From Bifidobacterium primatium (GTDB taxonomy: Bacteria > Actinomycetota > Actinomycetes > Actinomycetales > Bifidobacteriaceae): a DNA stretch of 64,000 nt. This document shows, one piece after another, positions 43,506 to 53,074 of the stretch; within the stretch, counting starts at the first letter, position 1, and every line of letters starts with the position of its first letter. Under the pieces are notes generated by a model that made no database searches, was not told where the DNA came from, and was given only the letters and a program-made list of their open reading frames with translations. The position numbers and the translations under genes are program-made. The stretch spans positions 149,830 through 213,829 of the forward strand of contig NZ_PEBI01000001.1 of the NCBI RefSeq assembly GCF_002802875.1. Reading direction: 5' to 3'.

Positions 43506-44333
43506 TCAGACACCCGCCGTAGCGAGTGGCTGGCTTCGTACGGACGCGGCCTCACCGCCGTCGCCGGACGTGTCGGCCAGGCCGTGTTCCACGGCCCATC
43601 GTACGGTCTCGTCGGAGAACCGTCCCGGATCCTCCATGTGCATGAAGTGACCGTGGTCGGATGCCCATAGCGAGATCTCGACGTCCAGCCCCTCCGGGTC
43701 GCAGGCCCGTTCGTAGTCGCCGCGCGACTGGCTGGTGTAGAAGCCGAGCACGGGCCTCGTGCGGCGTTTCGCCACTTCCGGCGTATGGCCGCGCAGGCCG
43801 AACGACCCCTCCTCCAGATATTCGGAGGAGAAGTAGTCGGCGAGCGCCGTTCCGTTCGTCCGGTCGGCGTCGTCCATGATGGCCCTGCGGCTTTCGTCCG
43901 GCAGGTACTTGGAGAACGCGCCCTGGATGAATTCGTTCATGGCGCCGTGCGGGTCGGCACGGAAGGCGTCGAGGGTGCGGCGCATCCTTTCCACGTCGGC
44001 CGGCGAGTCGTCGCCGTTGTATGCGGGGTCGATGACGACCTCCCCGTCGATGAGTTCGGGGTGGTCGGCGTTGACCAGCATGGACAGCTGCCCTCCCATG
44101 GAGTGGGCGATGAGCAGGGTTCGGGCGCCCGTCGGCACGTTCTCGCGAATGTAGGCGGCGAGGTCCTCGGCAGCGGACGGAATGGTCCACGGCCCTTCCT
44201 GCGCACGCTCGGCGTGGCCGGGAAGCGTGTAGGCGAGCACCTTCCACGATTCGGGCCATCGCACCGGCTCCCAGGTCTTCGGGGAGCCGCCCCATCCGTG
44301 GACGAGCACAGCGTATGTGGCGGAGGAAGACAT
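43506..44333 (-). CDS. Alpha/beta hydrolase
   Basis: 275 residues. Oxyanion region VLVHGWGGSPKTW, nucleophile elbow IAHSMGGQ (Ser near residue 95), Asp region near FYTSQSRGDYERACD and catalytic His in SDHGHFMHMEDP. No signal peptide. It could be a carbohydrate esterase or a general esterase. The preceding permease stop overlaps an in-frame GTG (44345, GTGA); ATG 44333 is the alternative used here. It is the last gene of the ABC importer operon, so deacylation of imported oligosaccharides is plausible. Confidence 0.85.
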   Translation of the reverse strand: MSSSATYAVLVHGWGGSPKTWEPVRWPESWKVLAYTLPGHAERAQEGPWTIPSAAEDLAAYIRENVPTGARTLLIAHSMGGQLSMLVNADHPELIDGEVVIDPAYNGDDSPADVERMRRTLDAFRADPHGAMNEFIQGAFSKYLPDESRRAIMDDADRTNGTALADYFSSEYLEEGSFGLRGHTPEVAKRRTRPVLGFYTSQSRGDYERACDPEGLDVEISLWASDHGHFMHMEDPGRFSDETVRWAVEHGLADTSGDGGEAASVRSQPLATAGV

Positions 44334-44341
44334 CGGAGCAT

Positions 44342-45235
44342 TCACCCCTTGACGGAGCCGAGCGCCACGCCGGACTTCCAGTAGCGCTGCATGGCGATCA
44401 TCACCACGGCGAGCGGCACGATGGAGAGCACGGCGCCGGCGAGGGCGATGGTGGTCGGGTCGAACAGGGCGGTCTGCTTGGTCTGCATGAAGCTGTAGAG
44501 GCCGAGGGAGAGCGTCCACTTGTCGGAGCCGCGCAGCATCACGATCGGCAGGTAGAAATTGTTCCAGTTGAGCACGAAGGTGAGGATGAAGATGGTGGCG
44601 GCCGGGGTGGAGAGCAGCGGCAGCACGATCTTGCCGAAGATGAACAGCTCGCCGGCGCCGTCCACGCGGGCGGCCTCGAGCAGTTCGTCGGGCACGGAGC
44701 CGTCGATGTACACCTTGGCGAGGTAGACGTCGAACGCGTTGATGAAGAACGGCACGAGCACGGCCCAGATGGTGTCGGTCATGTGCACGGCGGAGAACAT
44801 GAGGTACATCGGCATGGTGAGCAGTGCGGCCGGGATGAGGAACGAGCACATGACGAGGCCCATGCCCACTCCCCTGCCGGGGTACCTGAACTTGCTCAGC
44901 GAGTAGCCGGCGGCCAGCGAGATGACCATGCAGATGAGGGAGCCGAGGCCGGCGTAGAGGATGGAGTTCCACATCCACTTGAAGAACAGGCCGTTCTCGT
45001 AGGTGAACAGCTGCTGGAAGTTCTGCACGATGTTGTTCGTGTGGCCGAACCACAGGCCGTTGGTGTTGTAGAGGTCGACGCGGGTCTTGGTGACGGAGAC
45101 GACGAGCCACCACAGCGGGGCGCATGCGTAGAAGGCCATGATGATGAGCACGATGAGCACGCCGAGACGGGTGCGCTTGTTGCCCATGCCCTTGATCCCC
45201 TTGCCGGGAGCGTGATTGGCGGTTGCGGATGTCAT
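44342..45235 (-). CDS. ABC sugar permease, MalG type
   Basis: 297 residues, six membrane helices, with the inner-membrane coupling loop EAARVDGAGELFIFGKIVLPLL (the EAA motif) that contacts the ATPase. Pairs with the MalF-type permease 6 bases upstream. Carbohydrate-uptake ABC type 1. No ATPase gene is in the operon, so a shared MsiK-like ATPase encoded elsewhere is expected, as usual in bifidobacteria. Confidence 0.92.
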   Translation of the reverse strand: MTSATANHAPGKGIKGMGNKRTRLGVLIVLIIMAFYACAPLWWLVVSVTKTRVDLYNTNGLWFGHTNNIVQNFQQLFTYENGLFFKWMWNSILYAGLGSLICMVISLAAGYSLSKFRYPGRGVGMGLVMCSFLIPAALLTMPMYLMFSAVHMTDTIWAVLVPFFINAFDVYLAKVYIDGSVPDELLEAARVDGAGELFIFGKIVLPLLSTPAATIFILTFVLNWNNFYLPIVMLRGSDKWTLSLGLYSFMQTKQTALFDPTTIALAGAVLSIVPLAVVMIAMQRYWKSGVALGSVKG

Positions 45236-45241
45236 AACGTA

Positions 45242-46207
45242 TCACTTCTTCCTGTTCGAGAATCCGTAGATGAGTGCGGAGAGGATGCCGATAACGATGG
45301 CGAGGACCACGGAGAGCGCGGCCGCGTAGTTGTAGTCGCCGCCTGCGGTGAACGTGTAGTTGTAGATGGTCATGATCGGCGTGAAGTTGGCGGTCACGGT
45401 CTGCGGGGATGCGGAGCGGAACAGCAGCGGCTGGTCGAACAGCTGGAGCATGCCGATGAAGGAGAGCAGGCCGGTGAGCACAAGGGATCCCTTGATCTGC
45501 GGGATCTTGATGGACCAGGCGATGCGCAGCTCGCTGGCGCCGTCCACGCGGGCGGCCTCGAGCAGCGCCGGGTCGAGCGCGGTGAGGGAGCCGTAGAGGA
45601 TCAGCATGTTGAAGCCGACCTGGGTCCACAGCAGCAGGTTGGCCATGGAGACCCACAGCATGCCGGGGCTGAAGAAGTTGACGTCGAGGCCGAAGATCAT
45701 GAAGAACTTGCGCAGCGGGCCGATGTCGGGAGAGTAGAGGTACACCCACATCAGCGTGGAGACGATGGTCGGCACCATGTACGGGATGAGCAGGATGAAG
45801 CGGAAGGCCTTCTTGGCCTTGGCCTTGGCGGTGTCGATGAGCAGCGCCTCGAGCAGGGCGAAGCCCATGATGATCGGCACGACGACGACGGAGTAGATGG
45901 CCACGCGCCCCATGCCGACCCAGAAGTCGTGGTCCTGCATGACCCGTGCGTACTGGCTCAGGCCAGCGAAGTGCAGGGTGGGCTCGCCGATGCCGAGGCC
46001 GCTGGACTGCCTCTTGAAGAGGCTTTCGTAGATGGCGTAGAACAGGGGGATGATGAAGACGAAGAGGAAGCCCACGAAGAACGGCAGTCCGAACAGCGCG
46101 CCCTTGTAGCCGAGGCGCCTCTGCCATGACGGCGTCTTGTTCTCTCGCGCATGGGCCGAGGACTTCGCCGCCGTGGATGCGTGGACCGAAGATGTTACGG
46201 CACTCAC
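45242..46207 (-). CDS. ABC sugar permease, MalF/UgpA type
   Basis: 321 residues; a hydrophilic N-terminus of about 30 residues, then six membrane helices and the EAA loop EAARVDGASELRIAWSIKIPQI. It forms the import channel with the MalG-type partner. It lies after the binding-protein gene, separated by 187 bases that contain an attenuator-like hairpin. Confidence 0.92.
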   Translation of the reverse strand: MSAVTSSVHASTAAKSSAHARENKTPSWQRRLGYKGALFGLPFFVGFLFVFIIPLFYAIYESLFKRQSSGLGIGEPTLHFAGLSQYARVMQDHDFWVGMGRVAIYSVVVVPIIMGFALLEALLIDTAKAKAKKAFRFILLIPYMVPTIVSTLMWVYLYSPDIGPLRKFFMIFGLDVNFFSPGMLWVSMANLLLWTQVGFNMLILYGSLTALDPALLEAARVDGASELRIAWSIKIPQIKGSLVLTGLLSFIGMLQLFDQPLLFRSASPQTVTANFTPIMTIYNYTFTAGGDYNYAAALSVVLAIVIGILSALIYGFSNRKK

Positions 46208-46305
46208 AATCCAACTCCTAACGATGAATGGTGCATCGGCGAATCGTCGGAATCAACGGACGCTGGCCGATGGAAATGAATGGGATGAATGGTTTTCGGG
46301 AAAAG

Positions 46306-46347
46306 GAATGCCGTCGAGTGGAAGAAAGGAGAAACCCGACGGCATTC
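46306..46347 (-). terminator. Attenuator-like hairpin between binding protein and permeases
   Basis: GAATGCCGTCG (46306-46316) pairs perfectly with CGACGGCATTC (46337-46347), and on the minus strand the stem is followed by CTTTTC. Partial termination here would keep the binding protein more abundant than the permeases, a common arrangement in sugar ABC operons. Confidence 0.65.
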
Positions 46348-46394
46348 GTTATGAGGAGGAGAGATGGTAGGTCTCGGTCAGACTCGGATTCGGA

Positions 46395-47714
46395 TCAGTT
46401 GGCGGATTCGACGCTGATGCCCTTGTCCTTGAGGTCCTTGACGGTCCATGCCTGGACGTTGTCGAGCATCTGGTCGGCGGTGATCTTCTTCTGGGTGAAC
46501 TGCGCCCACTGGTCCTGCAGCTGCTTGAACATGGAGCTCCAGTTCACGCCGGTGGTGTAGGGGGCGAGGGTCTTGTCGGCCTCTTCGACCACCTTGGCGG
46601 CGTTGTCGTTGTCGTCGAGCAGCTTGTCGGGCAGGGAGTCCTTGACGTACTTGCTGGCGTCGGTGACGGCCGGGAAGGCGCCGGAGCCGGTCTGGGCGTT
46701 GGCGGCGGTCTTGATGGCGGTGTCGTTGGTGGCCAGCCAGGTGGCGAACTCGACGGCGGCCTGCGGGTTCTTCGCGCCCTTCGGCACGCCGTTGCCCTGC
46801 GCGTTCAGCGGGGTGACGACGTCGGAGCTGGCGGATTCCTTCGGCCATGCGACGGCGTGCCAGTCACCGAGCGACTTGGAGAAGTTCTGCTGGTAGGCGG
46901 ACAGCTGCCAGGTGGAGGTGCCGACCGTGGCGAGGTTGCCGGACTGGAAGTACTGCATCAGGGCGTCCCATTCGACGTAGGTCTTCTGGGAGAACATGTC
47001 GTTGTCGACGATCTGCTGCAGGTAGGCGGCGGCCTTCTTGGTCTCCGGGCCGTTGATGTCGACGACCCACTTGTCGCCCTTGGTGGAGTACCACTTGGCG
47101 CCGAACTGCTGGGCCATGAGCACCAGCTGCGACGGATCCTCGCCGGGCAGGTTGATGAGCTTGATGTCCTTGTTCTTGGCCTTGAGGGTCTTGCCTGCGG
47201 CGATCATCTCGTCCCAGGTGGTCGGGGCCTTGACGCCGGCGGCGTCGAGGGTCTTCTGGTTGACGATCATGAACTGCGGGCTGACCTTGTAGGGGATGAC
47301 CGCGAGCTGGTCGCCGACGGTGAAGGACTCGACGGCCTGCTTGGAGATCTTGGACAGGTCGGGGTTGTACTGCTTGACGTTCTGCAGCGTGCCGTCGGCC
47401 AGCAGCGAGATCGTGGAGTCCATGTTCACCTCGGTGAGGTCCGGCGCGTTGCCGGCCTTCACCGCGTTGACGAGGGCCTGCTCGGCCTTCTCCTGCGAGG
47501 CCTGCTGCTTGTAGACGACCTTGATCTTGCTCTGCGACTTGTTGAACTCGTCGGCCTGCTTCTTCTGACCCTGGTCCCAGCCCCACCATTCGATGGTGAC
47601 GGGGCCGTTCGAGGTGGAGGAGCCGCTGCTCGAGCCACCGCAGGCCGCGAGCGGAGCCAACAGACCGACGGCGGCGACGGCGCTCACCGCGATCTTCATC
47701 CAACGCTTGTTCAT
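46395..47714 (-). CDS. ABC sugar substrate-binding lipoprotein
   Basis: 439 residues. Signal peptide with lipobox LAAC, lipidated Cys25, then a Gly/Ser-rich linker and a cluster B sugar-binding fold (ITIEWWGWDQGQKKQADEFN-like start, IPYKVSPQFMIVNQKTL, WDEMIAAGKTLKAKN, GNGVPKGAKNPQAAVEFATWL). Binds an oligosaccharide for the permeases downstream. AGGAGGG-type ribosome site before ATG 47714. The operator GTAACTAGTTTC (47741-47752) lies 27 bases upstream. It is divergent from lyase 2, which has the same operator class, suggesting joint induction. Confidence 0.93.
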   Translation of the reverse strand: MNKRWMKIAVSAVAAVGLLAPLAACGGSSSGSSTSNGPVTIEWWGWDQGQKKQADEFNKSQSKIKVVYKQQASQEKAEQALVNAVKAGNAPDLTEVNMDSTISLLADGTLQNVKQYNPDLSKISKQAVESFTVGDQLAVIPYKVSPQFMIVNQKTLDAAGVKAPTTWDEMIAAGKTLKAKNKDIKLINLPGEDPSQLVLMAQQFGAKWYSTKGDKWVVDINGPETKKAAAYLQQIVDNDMFSQKTYVEWDALMQYFQSGNLATVGTSTWQLSAYQQNFSKSLGDWHAVAWPKESASSDVVTPLNAQGNGVPKGAKNPQAAVEFATWLATNDTAIKTAANAQTGSGAFPAVTDASKYVKDSLPDKLLDDNDNAAKVVEEADKTLAPYTTGVNWSSMFKQLQDQWAQFTQKKITADQMLDNVQAWTVKDLKDKGISVESAN

Positions 47715-47740
47715 ACCGAACCCTCCTTGGTTTGGATTAT

Positions 47741-47752
47741 GTAACTAGTTTC
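47741..47752. promoter_or_regulatory. LacI-type operator GTAACTAGTTTC
   Basis: Near-palindromic, 27 bases before the ABC binding-protein start; same class as 22652-22663 and 47873-47884. Confidence 0.7.
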
Positions 47753-47830
47753 AACCGCGAAACAATTACAGAATAGGGCAAATTTCGGCAATCTGTCAAT
47801 TTCGTTGGAATCAGCGGCGTTTCGCAGTTT

Positions 47831-47884
47831 TTGACGATGTTTATGGAGACCGCTATAGTGCCAGATAAGCTCGTAACTATTTAC
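47831..47884 (+). promoter_or_regulatory. Promoter and operator of lyase 2
   Basis: TTGACG (47831-47836), a 17-base spacer and TATAGT (47854-47859) form a good vegetative promoter. GTAACTATTTAC (47873-47884), one mismatch from the palindrome GTAACTAGTTAC, lies just downstream of the expected transcription start, where a bound LacI protein would block elongation. Confidence 0.75.
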
Positions 47885-47985
47885 ATGGACATTGGTGTTG
47901 TGAGGTCATTGACCGGCGTCTTCCGCCGGCCTCATGTGAACGGACCCGCGGGCGAAAACAACTATTTCCGAGGAAGGGAATGCTA

Positions 47986-50900
47986 ATGACACAGCTGTCA
48001 TTATGGCGACGGGCCGGCCGGGCCGGCATCGCCGCGGTCATATCCACGGCTATGGCCGTATCGGCGCTTGCGGCCGGCGGAAGCATGGCAAGCGCGACGG
48101 AGGCGGTGACGCCGCGCATCGGCGCCCCCACGGCAAGCTCCATCACGCCCGATCCGGACGGCACGGTGATCCAGATCGCAGGATCAAGGGCTCCGACGGC
48201 GGCTACCTCGCCGTGCGCCAGAACGACGGTGCCGTCTACTCCACCAAGGACGCCTCCGAGGCGTCGGTGTTCAACGTCATCGAATACAAGTACAAGTACC
48301 AGGACTACGTGACCGGAACCGACACCATCCCCGCCGAGACCTTCGGCTCCATGGTCACCACGTACTCCTTCCAGGACACTCGCTCCGGCCAGTACCTGAC
48401 CATCCAGAACTACCGTGAGAAGAACACGGTGGCCGCCAAGTACTACAACGACGACCCCACCTGGGGCTCGACCGTGTACGACATCTACGCCACCGCCGGC
48501 TACGTGGGCTACAACGAGCGCTTCTACATGGACCGGAACACCGCCGACGGCAGCTGGGCCATCACCACGCACATGAACTCCGAGCGCGACATCAAGCCCG
48601 GCGACGAAAGCGACGGCAAGTCGTTCGCCAAGTACCAGACCAAGCTTTCCGGCACCCGATTCGTCACCTTCAACACCCAGGCGAGCACCCCCGACAAGGC
48701 CCCCTATCGCGTGACCTTCGAGAAGGCCGACCCTCAGTCCAAGGTCGTCGCCGACAACGAGACCCGCGACTTCACCCATCCCGGCATCGCCCTCTCCGCC
48801 ACCGACCTCGACACCATGAAGGCGCACGTGGCCAAGGGCGAGCAGCCATGGAAGGGCGACTTCGACAAGCTGCTGGCCGACTCGCACACCACCAACGGTC
48901 CCAAGGGCCAGAACTACACCGAGATCGGCCGCGGCTCCTACACCACCTGGGACGCCCCGCGCCGCGACCAGTTCGACAACGACGCCCAGACCGCATACAA
49001 CAACGCGCTCGCCTGGGCGGTGACCGGCGAGGCCAAGTACGGCGACAAGGCCGCCGAGACCATCACCAACTGGACGCACCTCAAGGCGTTCAACGGACGC
49101 GACCGCATCCTCGGCGCCAGCATCGGCACCTACCGCCTGCTCGCCGCGGCCGAAATCGTGACCTACTACGACGGCGGCTACGCCGGCTTCACCAAGGACG
49201 CGCAGACCGCCCTGAAGAACGAGATGCTCGACGTGTTCTACCCCGTCATCCGCGACGGCAGCGCCCCGATGCTCGCCAACGGCAGCTGGGACGACAGCTC
49301 CATCATGACGATGATGGCCATCGGCGTCTACACCGAGAACGCGCACATCTACAACCGCGCCGTGACCATGTACCAGGACATCCACGTCAACGGCTCCATC
49401 GCCGCGTACATCAACGACGAGGGCGTCACCCAGGAGGCCGGCCGCGACATGGACCATGCGCAGCTGCCCATCGCCTGGATGGCCCAGATCTGCCTGACCG
49501 CCGAGAAGCAGGGCGATTCCAGCCTGTGGGGCCTGTACGACAACCGACTGGCCAAGGCCATGAACTGGTACGCCAAGTACAACCTCGGCCATGACGACGT
49601 GCCCTACTCCATCGTCGACAACATCTACCACCTGCGCGGACCGTTCGCCTACTGGGACAAGATCAACACGTGGATCAACGTGAGCTACCGCGGTTTCCTC
49701 GCCCCGACGTTCGAGACCGCCTACGCCCACTACAGGAACGTCGAGGGGGTCGACACCACGTGGATGGAGAAGGCCGCCCGCGCCATGCGCCCCGAAGGCT
49801 ACAGCACGCTCGACTTCCTCAACTACTCCACGCTGACCAACTACAACGGCGAGGCCACGACGCCGCGCACGTTCATCCAGCTGCGCACCTCGGAGAAGCC
49901 GTGGTATCAGAACACATGGGATGAGGTCAACGCCTACCGCCCCGGCTCAGACGAACTGCCCAGCGGCGTGGACCAGACGCTGAACTCCTTCTTCTCCGTG
50001 AACGGGGACGGCACGCTCGCCATCACGTCGAAGTGGGAGAAGGCCCCGCTGTTCGAGGTCGTCAAAAACGCCGACGGCACATACTCGCTGCTCGCCACGC
50101 AGAACGGCAAGTACCTCTCCGTGACCGACGAGGCCGACGGCGCCGACCTGGTCGTCAAGGCCTCCGCCGGCACGATCGGCGACAACGAGAAGTTCGCGAT
50201 CTCCGGCATCGGCGGCCCCGGCGCCACCATCAGCTCCCCCTCGCACGACAACCGTCAGCTGACAATCACCCCGAAGAGCAGCAAGGACCCGGCCAGCACC
50301 TCGCCGAAGCTGGTGCTGGGCGCAGCCGGCGTCAAGGGCTCGTTCGGCCTGATGCGCCAGGCCTCCGACATCACCGTGAAGTTCGACGCGAACGGCGGCT
50401 CCGAGGTGGCATCGCAGACCGTGCAGTGGAACGACCCCGTCGCCGAGCCCCAGGCACCGACCAGGGCCGGCTACACGTTCACCGGCTGGTACTCGGACGC
50501 CAAACTCACCCAGGCATGGGACTTCAAGACCGCCAAGGCGACCGGCGACACCACCCTCTACGCGGGCTGGGCCAAGCAGGCCGCCGGCGTGGACAAGTCC
50601 GGCCTGATCGCGCTGGTCAACAAGTACGCCGGCGTGAAGCAGGGCGACTACACCGACGCCTCGTGGGCGAAGTTCCAGGACGCGCTGGCCAAAGCCCGCA
50701 AGGCGCTTGACGCCACCACGCAGGCCCAGGTGGACCAGGCCTCCAAGGAGCTCGACGCCGCCTACAAGGCCCTTGCCACCAAGCCCGGCAACAACGGCAA
50801 CGGACAGCAGCAGGGCAATGCCGGCGGCGCGCAGAAGCCCGGCAACAGCGGCCAGCAGGCGGCCGATGGCGACAGCTCCCCGAAGCCGACCAACGGCAAC

Positions 50901-51047
50901 GCCTCCAACGCCACCGACGGCGGAAAGCCCAACACCAACGGCGGCGCGCTGGGACGTACGGGCACGGCAGTCGCCGGCCTCGTCACGGCCCTGGTGCTGT
51001 TGACGGGTGCGGGCACCGCGTTCATCGTCCGCAGGCGCCGCGCATGA
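47986..51047 (+). pseudogene. Cell-wall-anchored polysaccharide lyase with alginate-lyase fold (lyase 2), apparent frameshift
   Basis: ATG 47986, with GGAAGG 8 bases before, starts a signal peptide (MTQLSLWRRAGRAGIAAVIS...) whose frame fails after about 48180. The matching mature sequence (RIKGSDGGYLAVRQNDGAVYS) starts in another frame and continues to 51047, so one base is missing (or two are extra) near 48130-48183. The body has beta-trefoil-like segments, an alginate-lyase domain (FNGRDRILGASIGTYR, NGSWDDSSIMTMMAIGVY, EAGRDMDHAQLPIAWM), an InlB-type repeat (FDANGGSEV...GYTFTGWYSD), a FIVAR helical domain, a Gly/Gln/Asn linker and the sorting signal LGRTG. It is a paralogue of lyase 1. If the frameshift is real, no secreted enzyme is made. 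Confidence 0.8.
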
Positions 51048-51058
51048 CCGCATGACCC

Positions 51059-51142
51059 GACGCTGATGGCGATGACGATTCGTCGTCATCAGCGTCTTCC
51101 ATGACCCGAGAGGGCTCCGGCAGGATATGCCGGGGCCCTCTC
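51059..51142 (+). terminator. Two hairpins after lyase 2
   Basis: GACGCTGATG (51059-51068) with CATCAGCGTC (51087-51096), enclosing further pairing, and GAGAGGGC (51108-51115) with GCCCTCTC (51135-51142), enclosing CCGGCA/TGCCGG. No T-run, so termination is presumed from position. Confidence 0.5.
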
Positions 51143-51230
51143 GTCGTTCCGGACACCGCGGCCCCACGTCCGGACGTCGTCAAGGTACGACACCAGCTAC
51201 CGCAAGCAGGTTGACATAAGAAAAATCTCG

Positions 51231-51297
51231 GTAAGCACTTTCCGTATGAAATATCTATCTGTTGCAATAATTTGCTTTTCTTACGGAAAACGCTTAC
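51231..51297. promoter_or_regulatory. Inverted pair of LacI-type sites upstream of MFS 2
   Basis: GTAAGCACTTTCCGTA (51231-51246) and TACGGAAAACGCTTAC (51282-51297) are reverse complements with two mismatches, 35 bases apart in an AT-rich region that has TTGACA at 51211-51216. This is a different operator class from the GTAACT and GAAACC sites. DNA looping or dimer-of-dimers binding is plausible. Confidence 0.65.
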
Positions 51298-51405
51298 TGT
51301 AACGGTAGTCATGAATCAGCGCATGCGTTCTTTCGCACCAATCCACGACCCCTGAGACGCCACGCCCAAGACCCACGGACGCGCCGGTACACATCGGAAG
51401 GAACA

Positions 51406-52803
51406 ATGATGCTCACCCAGACCCTTGCAGCCATCGAACGATTCGGCATTCCGAAGAAACTCATAGCGGGATTCCTCACCGTCGCCGTGTTCATGACCGG
51501 CGACGGCTTCGAACTCACCTTCCTCACCAAATACATGGTGGACCACGGCTTCTCCGCCGCACAGGGATCGCTGCTCATCACCGTCTACGGCCTGTTCGCG
51601 GCCGTGGCCGGCTGGACGGCCGGCGTGCTCGCCGAGATGTTCGGCGCACGCCGCATCATGCTCATCGGCGCCTGCTGGTGGATCGGCGTGCACCTCGTCT
51701 TCCTCGAACTTGCCCTGCCGAGCGGCGTCTACCCGTTCATCCTCGCCGTGTATGCGCTGCGCGGATTCGGCTATCCGCTGTTCATCTACTCGTTCATGGT
51801 GCTGCTCGCGCAGACGGTGCGGCCCGAGCGCCTCGCCTCGGCCACGGGAGTGTTCTGGACGTGCTTCTCGCTGGGTCTCGGCGTGTTCGGCGCCTACATC
51901 CCCAGCTTCCTCATCCCTGCGGTGGGCGAATACCGCACGTTCTGGTTCGCCCTCCCCTTCTCGGTGGCCGGACTGCTGCTGTGCTTCCTCATGGTGCCCA
52001 GAACCCGCGACTCCAGGGCCGCGAAGCTCACGCACGAGGAGCGCGTCAGGGAGCTGGCGGAGGGCGTGACCATCGCGTTCCACAACCCCGGCATCGCCGT
52101 GTGCGGCATCATCCGCATGATCAACAGCCTGCTGCTCTACGGATTCCCCGTCATCATGCCGCTGTATCTGTGCGGCAGGCAGTACGGCGGCGACAGCTGG
52201 TTCCCCGTGCAGGACTGGATGCGCATCTGGGGATCGGTATTCATCGTCATGCTGTTCTTCAATGTGTTCTGGGGCTGGTTCATGGACCGTTTCGGCTGGG
52301 TGTGGCCCATGCGCTGGTTCGGCTGCGCGCTGCTCGCCGTATGCGCGCTCTCGTTCTACTACGTTCCGCGCTGGTTCGGCGCGAACGCTCCGCTGATGGT
52401 GCTCGCCGCCGTGCTCATCGGCGTCGGCACCAGCGCCTTCGCCTCCATTCCCGCCATCATGAACAGCCTCGTGCCCGACAAGCGCGGCGCGGCGCTTTCG
52501 GTCTACAACCTTTCCGCCGGCCTGGCCACGTTCGTCGGCCCCGGCATCGCCACCCTGCTGCTCTCCACGGCCGGCATCGCCGGCATCTGCTGGACGTACG
52601 CGGCGCTGTATGTGGCGGGTGCGGCGCTCACCTACACCCTGCGCCCCAAGCAGCCGGGACTGGCGAAGAGGCACATGACGGGCGCCGGGGCCAAGGCCGC
52701 CAACGTCGGCCACGGAGTCGGCGACATCACAATCGAGACCGCCGCCAAGGTGACTGCGCTTGCGCAGAACACCGCCACGGCGATAAGCGACGACACGCTA
52801 TAA
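51406..52803 (+). CDS. MFS transporter of the polyol permease (RbtT/DalT/CsbX) type
   Basis: 465 residues, about 12 membrane helices. The N-terminal FLTVAVFMTGDGFELTFLTKYMV and GWTAGVLAEMFGARRIMLIGACWW match the ribitol/arabinitol permease family, so a polyol or sugar is the likely substrate. A cytoplasmic C-terminal tail of about 50 hydrophilic residues follows the last helix. ATG 51406 or 51409 both follow GGAAGGA. It has its own operator pair and a strong terminator, so it forms a single-gene unit at the right edge of the carbohydrate locus and directly upstream of the small-peptide cluster. Confidence 0.85.
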   Translation: MMLTQTLAAIERFGIPKKLIAGFLTVAVFMTGDGFELTFLTKYMVDHGFSAAQGSLLITVYGLFAAVAGWTAGVLAEMFGARRIMLIGACWWIGVHLVFLELALPSGVYPFILAVYALRGFGYPLFIYSFMVLLAQTVRPERLASATGVFWTCFSLGLGVFGAYIPSFLIPAVGEYRTFWFALPFSVAGLLLCFLMVPRTRDSRAAKLTHEERVRELAEGVTIAFHNPGIAVCGIIRMINSLLLYGFPVIMPLYLCGRQYGGDSWFPVQDWMRIWGSVFIVMLFFNVFWGWFMDRFGWVWPMRWFGCALLAVCALSFYYVPRWFGANAPLMVLAAVLIGVGTSAFASIPAIMNSLVPDKRGAALSVYNLSAGLATFVGPGIATLLLSTAGIAGICWTYAALYVAGAALTYTLRPKQPGLAKRHMTGAGAKAANVGHGVGDITIETAAKVTALAQNTATAISDDTL

Positions 52804-52828
52804 ACAACAGTGTTTCCACAGCAATCGG

Positions 52829-52862
52829 GCCGGAATGCCACAGCAAGGCATTCCGGCTTTTT
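52829..52862 (+). terminator. Rho-independent terminator of MFS 2
   Basis: GCCGGAATGCC (52829-52839) pairs perfectly with GGCATTCCGGC (52847-52857), followed by TTTTT. It separates the MFS gene from the peptide cluster. Confidence 0.92.
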
Positions 52863-52997
52863 CATTGTGTTTGTATAGCGCTCACATGCACGAAAAACCC
52901 ACATTTCATACCACCTCGACGCCATATCGAACACAATCCGACACGCCGACGAAACGGCACAATACCAACCAATCGGTAGGTACTTTTGCGCCAGCGC

Positions 52998-53026
52998 TTG
53001 CGCAAATTGCGCAGGTGGTCTATCGT
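52998..53026 (+). promoter_or_regulatory. Candidate promoter of the small-peptide cluster
   Basis: TTGCGC (52998-53003), a 17-base spacer and TATCGT (53021-53026) lie about 50 bases before the first peptide start. TTGCGC also occurs at 52986 and 53007, so the word TTGCGC(AA) is repeated three times in 27 bases and may be a regulator site. Confidence 0.5.
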
Positions 53027-53074
53027 TATTCATGTCAGCCAAACAGGGCGGACGAAAAACATGAAGGAGACAAC

